64,000 nt of DNA from Candidatus Methanoperedens sp. (GCA_012026795.1 VEPM01000017.1:23552-87551), one strand, 5' to 3'; numbered from the stretch's first letter, positions 42,855 through 51,787 are shown. Program-made: numbers and translations. The notes: generated from the sequence alone by a model not told the origin.

Positions 42855-44372
42855 GTGATCTCAATAGAGATTAACGGGCAAAAATTAGAGATAAAAGATG
42901 ATCTGCTACTGAAAAATGCCCTGGAAATTTCAAAAACGTTCTATATCCCGGGGACAACAACAGGTATCCTGAAAACAAGCGGCAAAAAGGAAGAAGCAAC
43001 CTCAGAATATAAGATTCTCACAACAAAAGGCGAATTAAAGATTGAGCTTTTTGGAGATTCCACGTTATGGACAAAATTTTCCCATTTTTTTAAAGATTTG
43101 AAAGCACACTGGGAATCACGATATGCAATTGCTTTTGGCCCATTTGAAACAGACATTACAGTGGAAAGATCAGAGCAGAAATATAACCGCTATGATATCT
43201 TTTTGGGAACAGGCGGGTATGATCAAAAAAATTCTTACCTTATGATCGCAAAAGATAAACATATTTCGGATTATGGCGGTCCGAAAGGTGCTGTTCTTGG
43301 AAAGGTGATAAGCGGTAAAAATATCATAGCAAACCTCAAGCAGGGCGATACTTTATTAAAAATAGAACCAGTAATAAAATGGGAAACGCTTCTTAACAAA
43401 ATAACTACAGAGGATCTAAATACGCCACTTGAAGACGGAATGAAAATCTTTACCTATTTTAATGTTGATCTTATAAATGAATCTCCTGAGGGAGCTGAAC
43501 ATTTCCTTGCATTGATAAGGAGAAAAACGTTTCATGTGGGTACGTTCTCAAATTCATTCATTTCTGATAATGCACTCCAGGGAGAAGGATGCCCGTACGA
43601 ACACTGGGATGCCCGTTCCGAGGGATCAGTGGTAGTCCGGACAGACGGGCAGGGGAACGGACGTGTATATATTTACAAAGAAGACCGGACTTCAAGCCCG
43701 GTACATAGCGTTGTCGGGCATGTTTCCCATGGTATCGAATTAGTTAAAATAGCTCCTCCGGGCAGTAATCTTGGCGTGGTTGCAAATCCTGAGAGGGTCA
43801 TGGTACAGGGAATGACTTTTAAGGATGCTGAAAAGGTATTAAATTTAAGAGGTTTGAAACTTGAAAGGAGAGGTTATACAGGTGATGATGCCATTGTTGT
43901 AGAACAGGTACCTGATACGACAATAGGGATTATCGCAGAGGGCGGGGTCACAGCTCTGGGGGTAAAAGCCGATAAAATAATCAATGTAAAGTTTTACGAT
44001 GATCTTGCGCCTATAACCCTTGATTTCTTCAGGCATTCCCTGCGTCTTAAGGACAGGCCGCTGGGCCCCCTGCCCATAATATATACATATGAAAATACTT
44101 TCCTTTTCAGGCCGGAAAAGGAGGCACAGACGTATAAAGAAATAAATCCCGAGAATACACCGAAAGGAAAGGTAAAAGCAGGAGAGATCGGTGTCACCAA
44201 CCAGGCTGCAAAAAGATATGGTATGGTAGGTGTAAAGCTTGTCGATGATGATAAATATGGTCCGACCGGCGAAAAATTCGAAAGCACTAACATTATCGGA
44301 AAAGTCCTGGAACCTGAGCGCCTTAAAGGTATGAAGGCAGACGATATAATTTACATAAGGGAGGTTTCATAA
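42855..44372 (+). CDS. mmp3: Methanogenesis marker protein 3
   Basis: A 505-residue protein conserved in organisms with MCR. It has an N-terminal small beta domain (ISIEINGQKLEIKDD), a cyclophilin-like middle (GTGGYDQKNSYLMIAKDKHISDYGGPKGAVLGKVISG), and a repeat of that kind later (GEGCPYEHWDARSEGSVVVRTDG). Mmp3 has been linked to the MCR activation complex. The start is GTG with GGAGG 7 nt upstream. The stop overlaps the ATG of mmp6 (TAATG), so translation is coupled. Assigned by length, gene order and sequence pattern. Confidence 0.92.
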   Translation: MISIEINGQKLEIKDDLLLKNALEISKTFYIPGTTTGILKTSGKKEEATSEYKILTTKGELKIELFGDSTLWTKFSHFFKDLKAHWESRYAIAFGPFETDITVERSEQKYNRYDIFLGTGGYDQKNSYLMIAKDKHISDYGGPKGAVLGKVISGKNIIANLKQGDTLLKIEPVIKWETLLNKITTEDLNTPLEDGMKIFTYFNVDLINESPEGAEHFLALIRRKTFHVGTFSNSFISDNALQGEGCPYEHWDARSEGSVVVRTDGQGNGRVYIYKEDRTSSPVHSVVGHVSHGIELVKIAPPGSNLGVVANPERVMVQGMTFKDAEKVLNLRGLKLERRGYTGDDAIVVEQVPDTTIGIIAEGGVTALGVKADKIINVKFYDDLAPITLDFFRHSLRLKDRPLGPLPIIYTYENTFLFRPEKEAQTYKEINPENTPKGKVKAGEIGVTNQAAKRYGMVGVKLVDDDKYGPTGEKFESTNIIGKVLEPERLKGMKADDIIYIREVS

Positions 44373-44800
44373 TGGAAAAAATAACTAAAATGATCGTGAT
44401 AAACTCATCAAAATTACTCCCAAGCGATGTTGCTATGAAGCTTTATGAAACAAAAGATGATATCATGGTAAAGGAAACCTGTTTTGGTATTATGGTTTCC
44501 GGGGAACGCGCGGTACTGGACCCGCTCCTTTCGAACATTCGCAAATTAGACCCATACGGCATTTTCATAAAAGAGAGGGGCTTTGCGCCGGGTGAACCTT
44601 TTCGCTGCAGGGCTACCAGGCGCGGCGGGGCAAGACCGGGATTTCACAACCTTGAAACTGAAGATAAGATATTGCCCCATATTGCAAATGCTTTAAAATC
44701 CCTTGACAGGGGCGAGATCCCGGGCCCAAAGAAGCAAACAAAAAAACTTGACATCGATAAACTAAAAGCAATAATAAAAGAAACAGAGGTATCAAAATGA
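44372..44800 (+). CDS. mmp6: Methanogenesis marker protein 6
   Basis: A 142-residue cytosolic protein with the conserved block ERGFAPGEPFRCRATRRGGARPGFHNLE (about 70-97), characteristic of Mmp6, and an N-terminal domain beginning KITKMIVINSSKLLPSDVA. No catalytic motif is known. It starts on the mmp3 stop (1-nt overlap) and overlaps mmp5 by 4 nt, so it is translated as part of a tight operon. The biochemical role is unknown; co-occurrence with mcr across archaea ties it to MCR maturation or activation. Confidence 0.9.
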   Translation: MEKITKMIVINSSKLLPSDVAMKLYETKDDIMVKETCFGIMVSGERAVLDPLLSNIRKLDPYGIFIKERGFAPGEPFRCRATRRGGARPGFHNLETEDKILPHIANALKSLDRGEIPGPKKQTKKLDIDKLKAIIKETEVSK

Positions 44801-45249
44801 AGGTTTTTATTTACCCGACAAACAGTCTCATTCTTTATGACCTGGTTGAACGATTCGGTCATGAGCCACTTGCGATAATGCAGGAAATAGGGAAAAAAGT
44901 CAGAAGCCAGGGACTGGATTCTCCACCCATGAACATTACTCCTGAAGACCCTAAATTCGGGTTAAAATATGCGGCTGTCGAAGTTCCGGCAGGAGTAAGG
45001 GGACGTATGTCGCTTTTAGATCCTCTTCTTTCGAAAGCAGAAGCAGCAATAGTTGTTAATGATCCGGTTATTTCATTTGGCTGTATGGGATGCGCAAGGA
45101 CAAATGAACTTGTCAATTTCCTGTTGAGGGGTAAAAAAATCCCGATATTGAAATTGGATTATCCTGGCACTGAAGAGGATGCAAAATTATTCGTTTATAA
45201 AATTTCCGAATTCCTGAAATCACTCAAGCCTGCGGAGGAAAAGAAATGA
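44797..45249 (+). CDS. mmp5: Methanogenesis marker protein 5
   Basis: A 150-residue protein starting [22 protein letters not shown], the typical Mmp5 N terminus. [16 protein letters not shown] segment (about 100-114) has a CxxC pair that could bind a metal or iron-sulfur cluster. It overlaps both neighbours by 4 nt. It belongs to the set of genes that occur only with methyl-coenzyme M reductase; an exact role has not been assigned here. Confidence 0.9.
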   Translation: MKVFIYPTNSLILYDLVERFGHEPLAIMQEIGKKVRSQGLDSPPMNITPEDPKFGLKYAAVEVPAGVRGRMSLLDPLLSKAEAAIVVNDPVISFGCMGCARTNELVNFLLRGKKIPILKLDYPGTEEDAKLFVYKISEFLKSLKPAEEKK

Positions 45250-46586
45250 GCGCACAAAATGATAATATAAGCGGGACTTCATGTGCCGGATGCGGGAAGG
45301 AGAAAGAAAACGATCCGGGTATCGGGCATATTTTAAAAAAAATGACGGCAACTGAAAATCTTGTGAGGGTGGCCCAGCTCTCATGCGGTGCAGAATACAG
45401 CGGGATACAGAATGAAATCGATTCAGCCGCAAAGCAGGTCAATGCTGTAATGGTTTATCCTGAGATTGATATTGCCGATGTCGAATCGATAGAAGAGGAA
45501 TTCGGGCTGAAAGTGGCAAGTCCTGACCTTCGGCTTATGATGGCGCGCGCAAAGTCAATCGTAACCGGGAAAGTACATATTGATGCTGTTTTTGTTGCGA
45601 CGTGTTTCAGGTGCGCGGAAGCGGCTATTGTAAGAAGCGAAGTGCGCCGTTATATACATGAGAAAACCGGGATCCCGGTCATAAGCTACTCATTCACTGA
45701 GAGGACAACAGCAGCAACTCTTTTAACCAGGATGGAAGCACTCACGACCACAGCACGCAGAAAGAGCCTGCTTGCAAGAGAAAAGCAGACCGGCCTGACC
45801 GCGGGCATTGATTCGGGGTCAACGACCACGAAAGCAGTTATAATGAAAGACAATGTGATCATTGGAAAAGGCTGGGTGCCCACAATAAAAGTAATTGAGA
45901 GCGCTGAGGAAGCTTTCAAAAATGCGATGAAAGAAGCAAGTATCACCAGAAGCGATATACAGGCGCTCGGAACGACAGGATATGGGCGGTTCCTTATTGG
46001 TGAGCATTTGAAAGCAGACCTGATGCAGGAAGAGATCACCGTAAACTCCAAAGGCGCGGTCTATCTTGCTGATAAGCAAAAAGGGGTAGCTACTGTTCTT
46101 GATATCGGCGGTATGGATAATAAAGCCATATCAGTAACAGATGGTATTCCTGGCATGTTCACTATGGGCGGTATCTGCGCAGGGGCATCAGGAAGATTCC
46201 TTGAGATGACTGCAAAAAGACTCGGAGTAAGCATAACCGAGCTTGGGTCTCTTGCATTAAAAGGAAAAGCCTCGAATGTAAAAATGAACAGTTATTGTAT
46301 TGTTTTCGGCATCCAGTCCCTTGTTAATTCACTTGCCGGGGGTTCCACACCAGAGGATGTCGCAGCGGCAGCATGCCACAGTGTTGCCGAGCAATTATTC
46401 GAGCAGCAGTTACAGGAAGTGGATGTCAAAGAACCAGTAATAATGGTTGGCGGCACGGCCCTGATCGAAGGGTTGCCAAAAGCGGTTGAGGAACTGCTAA
46501 AAGTAAAAGTCATAGTTCCTCCCAACGCCCAGTATATAGGAGCGGTTGGCGCGGCGCTGCTTGCTTCAGGATTCATAAATAAATAA
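45246..46586 (+). CDS. mmp15: Methanogenesis marker protein 15 (BadF/HgdC-type activator ATPase)
   Basis: A 446-residue protein. An N-terminal cysteine-containing domain ([10 protein letters not shown], residues 12-21; [19 protein letters not shown]) is joined to a C-terminal ASKHA-fold ATPase: [14 protein letters not shown] phosphate loop near residue 190, [22 protein letters not shown] and [14 protein letters not shown], the last carrying the cysteine that holds the bridging 4Fe-4S cluster in HgdC-type archerases. These activators inject low-potential electrons at the cost of ATP, which suits the reductive activation of MCR. It overlaps mmp5 by 4 nt and is 6 nt before mmp17. Confidence 0.92.
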   Translation: MSAQNDNISGTSCAGCGKEKENDPGIGHILKKMTATENLVRVAQLSCGAEYSGIQNEIDSAAKQVNAVMVYPEIDIADVESIEEEFGLKVASPDLRLMMARAKSIVTGKVHIDAVFVATCFRCAEAAIVRSEVRRYIHEKTGIPVISYSFTERTTAATLLTRMEALTTTARRKSLLAREKQTGLTAGIDSGSTTTKAVIMKDNVIIGKGWVPTIKVIESAEEAFKNAMKEASITRSDIQALGTTGYGRFLIGEHLKADLMQEEITVNSKGAVYLADKQKGVATVLDIGGMDNKAISVTDGIPGMFTMGGICAGASGRFLEMTAKRLGVSITELGSLALKGKASNVKMNSYCIVFGIQSLVNSLAGGSTPEDVAAAACHSVAEQLFEQQLQEVDVKEPVIMVGGTALIEGLPKAVEELLKVKVIVPPNAQYIGAVGAALLASGFINK

Positions 46587-46592
46587 GAGGAA

Positions 46593-47198
46593 ATGATGGA
46601 ACAACTTGAGACATTTACCGTGGAATGCCCGGATGCAACGGGGGCTAAGACCACACGCAGTCTCATACTGGATACAATTTCCGACCTGGCACTCTCAAGA
46701 GTTATCGGAAGATTGAAAGTTTATATGGATCCTGTTGAACCTGTTTTTATTTTTGCGGCACTCCTCAGGCTCGGTTCGCCGTCAATAAAAATCAAGGATT
46801 TTGCAAAAGTCGATATGGGCGCTCTTGGCAAAGACGAGGTGAAAATAGAAGTTGAAAAGGAAATGTTCACCATAAAATTATTAAATAAACTCTGGGCAAA
46901 ATACGGGAAGGAAAATATTGAACAGCCGGACAGGAAAGTCATAATTGTAAAGACCGATCCGATAAAGGACCTGGATATGCTTCGTGAATTAGTTGTTGAA
47001 GAACCGCAGCAGGAAGTTCTTGACCGGCTTATTGATGCAATAGCGCTTCGCATTATACCGGAAGGATTCAGGGTGCGAAAACATGAGCTTTCAACTACCC
47101 ATGTTCTTTTTGTAGCTTCAGAAGATACGCTTAAACCCGAATGGCTGGCAAAAGGACAGGAAATCCTTGCTTCACTGAGGGGGGAAGATAATGCTTGA
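46593..47198 (+). CDS. mmp17: Methanogenesis marker protein 17
   Basis: A 201-residue protein, two ATG codons at the start with AAGAGG at 46585-46590. The FTVECPDATGAKTTRSLILDTISDLAL opening and KVYMDPVEPVFIFAALLRLGSPSIKIKDF are as in Mmp17. It has been associated with the MCR activation complex together with A2, Mmp3 and Mmp7. It overlaps mmp7 by 8 nt. No motif of catalysis is visible; predicted as a structural or cluster-binding subunit (inference). Confidence 0.9.
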   Translation: MMEQLETFTVECPDATGAKTTRSLILDTISDLALSRVIGRLKVYMDPVEPVFIFAALLRLGSPSIKIKDFAKVDMGALGKDEVKIEVEKEMFTIKLLNKLWAKYGKENIEQPDRKVIIVKTDPIKDLDMLRELVVEEPQQEVLDRLIDAIALRIIPEGFRVRKHELSTTHVLFVASEDTLKPEWLAKGQEILASLRGEDNA

Positions 47199-48117
47199 AC
47201 CCATGATGTATGTCGGAGGTGCGTATAAGCACAGCCAGCTCATCGAACTTGTGGAAGACCTTGGCGGATACATCCTGCAAAAGAACATCATGCAATCCGA
47301 AGTTGTGCTTTTGATGCTTGTCCCGATAAATGACATCTCAATTGTAGAAATAAAGTCAAAGGAACTTCTGGGAAAGCTTACAAGAGCGCCTCTTACCGGC
47401 AGCGAAATAGCAACAGTTGCACCGACCCTTGCTTATCATCATCTTCCCCACCTTGATTGTGATGTAGCAGAGTTCCTCAGGAAACAGGGCGCAAAGACAA
47501 ATATGGTAGGTCTTGCCAGGGGCGTGGGAAAAAGGATCTGCCAGCTCACGGCCTTTGAGCGCGACCTTATCAATGAACATGATGTGGCAGTTTTCATCCT
47601 TGGGAATTATGAGCATTGCATAATCGAAAAATCAAAGAAACTGTATGAAGGTATTGAAATCCCTATCGTAGTCACAGGCGCGCCTGAACTTAAGACAGAA
47701 GATGTACCCAATGCCACAGCATATATAGGAAGCTTCGGCAGGATACTTCACCACCTGCGGCATGCAGAGGAACTCAGGACTCTTGATAAACTGTCCCAGG
47801 TTATCGGAAAGGTGCTTGATGATGTCAGGGTGGAAATCGCCAAAGATCCGCTGTCTGTTGCGCCGCCCCGTATCAAGAAAGAGATAGAGGAGAATATCCC
47901 CGAAATAGTTGACAACCTGCATCCATTACCCATAACCTTGCAGATGAATGGGGTGAGGGTCAAACTGCCTTACGAGGAATATCATGAGCAAATAGAGGAT
48001 ATCAAATTCGTGGAAGGTGTGACCATGAAGGAAGTGGCGCGGGTTTTACCTTCGAAGATGAGGAACTTTATATTGATAAAGGCGCTTCCCAAGAGTGAGA
48101 CTGGGTTTAGTATATGA
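47191..48117 (+). CDS. mmp7: Methanogenesis marker protein 7
   Basis: A 308-residue protein starting MLEPMMYVGGAYKHSQLIELVEDLGGYILQ, the Mmp7 pattern. The middle has GLARGVGKRICQLTAFERDLINEHDVAVFILGNYEHCI, with a few cysteines that might bind a cluster. It is the last gene of the atwA-mmp operon, beginning 8 nt before the mmp17 stop, and the operon ends 4 nt before the scarred region that starts with repeat remnants. Role: component of the MCR activation machinery, from co-occurrence and published association. Confidence 0.9.
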   Translation: MLEPMMYVGGAYKHSQLIELVEDLGGYILQKNIMQSEVVLLMLVPINDISIVEIKSKELLGKLTRAPLTGSEIATVAPTLAYHHLPHLDCDVAEFLRKQGAKTNMVGLARGVGKRICQLTAFERDLINEHDVAVFILGNYEHCIIEKSKKLYEGIEIPIVVTGAPELKTEDVPNATAYIGSFGRILHHLRHAEELRTLDKLSQVIGKVLDDVRVEIAKDPLSVAPPRIKKEIEENIPEIVDNLHPLPITLQMNGVRVKLPYEEYHEQIEDIKFVEGVTMKEVARVLPSKMRNFILIKALPKSETGFSI

Positions 48118-48120
48118 AAA

Positions 48121-48483
48121 GGGGATTATTTTCGTAGAGTAAAAGAGAGGTCTTTCAACCCCTCTTCTCGTCAAGCCGTGCGTCTTCATCGCTACTATGG
48201 GTTCTTCCGACCCCTCTTAACGCATTGCTCCTGCTTTCCCAGGTTATACTTCGGCTACCTTTGCCCCTTCAGGTGAGTTCATTTATCCTGAAACGAGTTG
48301 GGTGTTAACTCCACCTCAGGGATGATATTAATAGATCTCTTTCGGGGCGTTATATTGCGATAAGGCCACTTCTGGCTTACTTGCTGTTCAGGGATGTGGT
48401 CTACGATACTTGGGAACTCAGCACAATGCTTCGCAGCGTCGCACTTCCGTTCTCTTTACGCAGGAGCAGATATGCGCAAACGT
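48121..48483 (-). mobile_element. Degenerate mobile-element remnant including repeat R copy A (48344-48478)
   Basis: About 360 bp without an intact ORF between mmp7 and the EamA gene (the rest, 48484-48621, is A+T-rich and holds that gene's promoter). 48344-48478 is copy A of a repeat found again at 50866 and 53526. The left part, read on the minus strand, contains GGGGTCGGAAGAACCCATAG and GATGAAGACGCACGGCTTG, G-rich structured sequence of the kind seen in group II intron RNA domains, and GTGCGAC, a group II-like 5' start, occurs in copy A. I regard a group II intron fragment as possible but unproven. Confidence 0.45.
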
Positions 48484-48582
48484 AAATTAGAATTTTAAAA
48501 GTTTATCTGTTAAATTGTGAAAGGGAACAAATTTTACTTGTGGAACTGGCGAGGTCAGATTCATAAATGAAAATTGTGTAGT

Positions 48583-48599
48583 CCGAATAAAAATATATC
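48583..48599 (+). promoter_or_regulatory. Promoter of the EamA transporter gene (leaderless transcript)
   Basis: CCGAATAAAAATATAT reads as BRE plus TATA about 27 nt before the ATG at 48622, with no Shine-Dalgarno between, the spacing expected for a leaderless archaeal mRNA. Confidence 0.5.
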
Positions 48600-48621
48600 C
48601 CTTGCATCCCTATATACACTG

Positions 48622-49479
48622 ATGTTCACAGGTGAACTTTATGCATTGGCGGCAGCATTCTGCTGGTCTGTAGCAGCCGTATTCTATAAGAAAGGCATAG
48701 GAGCGGGGGCAATACCGGCTGTGCTCATACGCACATTTTTTGCCATGCTTTTTATCCTGATACTATATCTATTCTTTCGTGGAGGACGGTTTAATTTTAC
48801 TTTCACAGGGTTTTTATTCCTTAACCTTGGTGGCCTGCTAAGACTCATTCTTGGCGGTATGGCATACATGAAAGGTCTTGAAAATATCTCTGTATCCCGG
48901 TTCATACCTATCCTTTTCACTTTTCCGTTGCTTACTATTCTTTTAAGCTCACTGCTCCTTAACGAGAAAATTCACCCATCAGCTATCATAGGGACTGTTT
49001 TAATAGTCATCGGGGTATGGATATTGAGCAAAGGGCATAACTCAGGAAAAGAGAAGAACATCAAACTCGGGGTTTCATTTGCTGTGCTTGCCGCATTTCT
49101 ATACGCTTTTTCCGTTGTGGCCACGAAAACTGGTTTAAACGATGTTGACCCGTTCCAGTCGGTACTTATAAGCATGCCTGTTCCACTTGCCCTGTTATAT
49201 ATAGCTTATTCTATGAATCAGGGGATTACGACCATCTTTAAATTCAAAAAAGAGGCTTACATCCTATTCGGGATTGGCGGCATTGTTGGCATGGGATTCG
49301 GAAGCTACTTTTTCTTCGTAAGTTTAACCACTATAGGAGCAGCAAAAGCCACAAGTCTCGGTGCGATTACGCCATTTCTTTCAAGCTTGATAGCGCTTTT
49401 AACATTAAAAGAGAAGATAACTCTTGAACTTGTCCTAGGTATGACTGCAACCATTGCCGGTATATGGGTGATATTTTAA
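48622..49479 (+). CDS. EamA-family drug/metabolite transporter
   Basis: A 285-residue integral membrane protein with ten predicted helices arranged as two EamA repeats, the DMT superfamily layout. The first helix has LAAAFCWSVAAVFYKKG; GTVLIVIGVWILS closes repeat one and GMTATIAGIWVIF ends repeat two. The frame is open from a TTG at 48574, but that extension (CSPNKNISLAS) overlaps the promoter; the ATG at 48622 gives the normal N terminus. The substrate is unknown. It sits alone at the edge of the repeat-rich zone. Confidence 0.88.
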   Translation: MFTGELYALAAAFCWSVAAVFYKKGIGAGAIPAVLIRTFFAMLFILILYLFFRGGRFNFTFTGFLFLNLGGLLRLILGGMAYMKGLENISVSRFIPILFTFPLLTILLSSLLLNEKIHPSAIIGTVLIVIGVWILSKGHNSGKEKNIKLGVSFAVLAAFLYAFSVVATKTGLNDVDPFQSVLISMPVPLALLYIAYSMNQGITTIFKFKKEAYILFGIGGIVGMGFGSYFFFVSLTTIGAAKATSLGAITPFLSSLIALLTLKEKITLELVLGMTATIAGIWVIF

Positions 49480-49869
49480 AAATTGTTGTCTATAACCAAT
49501 ATAATTTATTAAATTTTTCTCAGGATAAACCTTCATGGCGGGTAAATTCTTCGAATCGGACATTACATTTATATTTATAACAGCATGGCTAAGCGGAGAT
49601 AAAAATTAAAATATTTTTCATTTTTACTGTATTCCATTTTCCTAGTTTGCATGAAGCCTTCATAAGCAAGATTACTCATGGATTTATCCCTCACTTAAAG
49701 CTTCGTAAACCGAAAGACAATGTTTTTCCACCTCACAGATTTGCTCCCCACCTACAATAATTATGATTACAATTATTATTTAGCCATTTAGATAAATATA
49801 AATAGTTTTAATTAGTATCTGTCTAACCGAGCATCATTTATTAAGTGAATCTAAAAGGTGGAATTGAAA
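49480..49869. other. Intergenic region with promoter for the FN3-FIMAH gene
   Basis: About 390 bp, A+T-rich, with no ORF of merit. GATAAATATAAATAG (49791-49805) is a strong TATA region; transcription would begin near 49828, and AAAGGTGG (49854-49861) is the RBS for the ATG at 49870. TTCGAATC at 49550 resembles a tRNA T-loop but no acceptor or anticodon stems surround it. Confidence 0.5.
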
Positions 49870-50553
49870 ATGAAAAATATTTTCGGCAGGATACATCTAA
49901 CACATCTGTATCCTACTGGTATAGCTTTTATGGGGTTCACCGTCTTAGGATTAATAGCGATATTAGAGATGGGATTTCCTGCTCAAATTACATCTGAGGA
50001 ACAAACCATTCAACCAATCAACATGATTACTCCTGTTATTAGCGACCTGCAAGTCCTATATGTAGGACTTATAAGCCTTAATTTGAGTTGGGCACCAGCT
50101 CAGGGTCAAGCTGGTGTCACTGATTATAGGATATACAAAGACACATTTCTGCTGGCTACGGTTTCGGGGGATTTACATACATACAAAGTTACAGGATTAA
50201 AAGTTAATACATGGTACCGATTTAGTGTTGAAGCATGTAGTGCATTGGACAACTGTGGTAATGGTCCTGTGGTTGGAGTTAGAACGCTTTCAGTAGTGGA
50301 ATCAACCGAATCAGTCATTAATAAGGTAAATAATCTTGTCTCTACGAATGTACTGAGTCAAAAACAAGGCGATACCTTGATTAAAGAACTGGCTACAATC
50401 TATCAATTGGACAAGGATAACATTGGTACAGTAATAAAACATCTTCAAGCTTTTATCGATAACGCAAATTATATGATTAACGCAGGAGTACTGTCGCCTG
50501 AAGTGGGACAACCAATGGTTGATACAATAAATGAAACCATCAAAATTATATAG
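49870..50553 (+). CDS. Membrane-anchored or secreted protein with fibronectin type III and FIMAH domains
   Basis: A 227-residue protein. A hydrophobic N-terminal segment (about residues 14-36) is a signal or anchor. Residues of about 55-142 form a fibronectin type III domain (SLNLSWAPAQ, DYRIYKD, YKVTGLKVNTWYRFSVEA). The C-terminal 80 residues match the FIMAH helical domain pattern (VINKVNNLV...LSQKQGDTLIKEL...VIKHLQAFIDNANYMINAGVLSPEVGQPMVDTI), common in actinobacterial and archaeal exported hydrolases and adhesins. The start at 49870 is chosen over a GTG at 49858 because AAAGGTGG precedes it. Likely a small surface protein or a truncated larger one; function unknown. Confidence 0.8.
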   Translation: MKNIFGRIHLTHLYPTGIAFMGFTVLGLIAILEMGFPAQITSEEQTIQPINMITPVISDLQVLYVGLISLNLSWAPAQGQAGVTDYRIYKDTFLLATVSGDLHTYKVTGLKVNTWYRFSVEACSALDNCGNGPVVGVRTLSVVESTESVINKVNNLVSTNVLSQKQGDTLIKELATIYQLDKDNIGTVIKHLQAFIDNANYMINAGVLSPEVGQPMVDTINETIKII

Positions 50554-50619
50554 TGGATTTGCCAGTTTTTAGTTGGGGTATTGCTACGCAAGCTGTCACC
50601 AAGGGCAGGGTTTCTTGAC

Positions 50620-50707
50620 AGTGATTTTCGACAATAGAAATGTGTTTGTCCAGGTCGTCAATCCTTCATATATCTGTTTTGACCTCGCGCATTTCTGTTT
50701 TAGTCAT
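50620..50707 (-). pseudogene. Decayed copy of the small membrane/coiled-coil gene, nonsense mutated and internally deleted
   Basis: An ATG at 50707 opens MTKTEMREVKTDI and stops at TGA (50668-50666); the frame continues past the stop with RIDDLDKHISIVEN. This matches residues 19-43 of the intact coiled-coil ORF at 52425-52580, where the TGA codon is CGA, so a C-to-T change created the stop. The ATG is fused directly to the 69-bp leader shared with the fragment at 53250-53461, whose own sequence after the ATG is different (two membrane helices). It looks like an internal deletion of a longer gene with helices first and coiled coil last. Confidence 0.65.
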
Positions 50708-50771
50708 GATATCACAATTTAATTTCAAACTACTTAATCTATTTTATCGGTTGTGCACCTTTTCTGCAATC
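50703..50771 (-). repeat. 69-bp conserved leader, copy 1
   Basis: Shares 67 of 69 bases with 53457-53525. On the minus strand it ends at the initiator ATG of a small ORF in both copies. In this copy a 94-bp segment (50772-50865) separates it from repeat R; in the other copy it is joined directly to R. Confidence 0.85.
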
Positions 50772-50865
50772 TTTATGAAAATGAATATCCAGGCATCATC
50801 ACGCTACCCAAAAAGATTAATGGAGGCATTAACAGTCGTCATGAATTGAGATACCCTCTCCCGCC

Positions 50866-51108
50866 GTGACTCGATGCGTTATATTGCGATAAGGCCATTT
50901 CTGGCTTACTTGCTGTTCAGGGATGTGGTCTACGATACTTGGGAACTCAGCACAATGCTTCGCAGCGTCGCACTTCCCGTTCTCTTTACGCAGGAGCAGA
51001 CCTGCGCAGCGGGAATTTAAACCTGGTGGACAAGTGCCGTTACATATTTTATTGTCCTTGTTACTCTTTCTTTCCTGTGCTTCAAGGCACGCGTCAAAGA
51101 CCTCGTTT
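50866..51108. repeat. Repeat R, copy B (~243 bp)
   Basis: Aligns with copy C (53526-53769) over its whole length at roughly 85% identity and with copy A (48344-48478) over its left 135 bp. It contains CGCAGG-AGCAGA-CCTGCG and other short stems. Frames open on either strand show mostly amino-acid-changing differences between copies, so it is not coding. The 50554-51226 stretch holds this repeat, the leader copy and the pseudogene; a palindrome CCTCGTTTT-T-AAAACGAGG closes it near 51100. Confidence 0.8.
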
Positions 51109-51226
51109 TTAAAACGAGGCATCACGACGCTGGTGCATGAGTTTTTCCTCGTTTACTAATTGTTTTGGTTTTTGCCAATCGGAAGGGGGGACATAAAATC
51201 AGTACGAAATAGGCAGGATATTGTTT

Positions 51227-51460
51227 CTACTTTTTCAACATCTTCTTAAATTCATCCACGGATAATCCAGCATCAACCAATATACTCTTAACAACTTTCG
51301 GATGCAGGATTTTTCCGCTATGGTATGCAATAGTTACTCTGTTCCCTTCTTTATTTTTATAGATTTTATGACTCCCTGATTGCCTTGAGAAACGAAATCC
51401 CAACATTTCAACTATTTTAATCATCTCATTCGCAGTTACCCTTGGCAGCTTTTCGCTCAT
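51227..51460 (-). CDS. hicA: HicA-type toxin (mRNA interferase)
   Basis: A 77-residue double-stranded-RNA-binding-fold toxin. It has the HicA pattern: LPRVTANEMIKIVEMLGFRFSRQSGSHKIYKN with the catalytic His in GSHKIY, then VTIAYHSGKILHPKVVKSILVDAGLS. HicA cleaves mRNA. It overlaps the hicB stop by 4 nt, with antitoxin first and toxin second, the reverse of the classical E. coli order but common in archaea. Intact by length and motifs. Confidence 0.9.
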   Translation of the reverse strand: MSEKLPRVTANEMIKIVEMLGFRFSRQSGSHKIYKNKEGNRVTIAYHSGKILHPKVVKSILVDAGLSVDEFKKMLKK

Positions 51461-51681
51461 GCTGTTACTTCAAGGGCAACAAGGCTGAAAGAGTTGATCT
51501 TTTCAATTACCTCGCCACTTTCGAGGATATCTTCTATGTGCAAGCGGATAGCGTCTTTTATATTTTCGAGAGCTTCCTCATAAGTATCCCCCTGAGAGTA
51601 ACAGCCCTGCAAAGCTGGGCACATTGCAAAATAGCCATTTTCGTCTTTTTCTATTACTACGGGGAGGGTATATTTTTCCAT
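51457..51681 (-). CDS. hicB: HicB-type antitoxin
   Basis: A 74-residue partial RNase H-fold antitoxin: LPVVIEKDENGYFAMCPALQGCYSQGDTYEEALENIKDAIRLHIEDILESGE is the canonical HicB signature. It has no C-terminal DNA-binding domain, so autoregulation may need HicA or another factor. AAGGAG lies about 10 nt upstream of the ATG. It lies in the repeat-rich zone together with other mobile genes, and its role may be plasmid-like stabilisation of the segment. Confidence 0.9.
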   Translation of the reverse strand: MEKYTLPVVIEKDENGYFAMCPALQGCYSQGDTYEEALENIKDAIRLHIEDILESGEVIEKINSFSLVALEVTA

Positions 51682-51787
51682 AGATGATTTTCTCCTTTCA
51701 AGTCTACTTGATTTGGAAAGTATTTAATGATTACATATCTACTGGCTGTGGGACAAAATTGTTAAATGACCCATAATATGACAAAAA

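Noticed and set aside
48121..48343. Firm call of a group II intron
   Set aside because: Only short look-alike stretches are seen, with no reverse transcriptase frame and no clear domain V; kept as a possibility only.
49550..49557. tRNA-like T-loop sequence TTCGAATC
   Set aside because: No acceptor, anticodon or D stem can be drawn around it; no tRNA gene is present.
50829..51125. 98-residue minus-strand ORF and a similar 72-residue one at 53576-53794, both containing NGTCPPGL and SRCAGLLLR
   Set aside because: They are the same strand of repeat R copies B and C. Differences between the copies change most amino acids, and one copy has a stop where the other is open, so the resemblance comes from the DNA repeat and not from protein selection.
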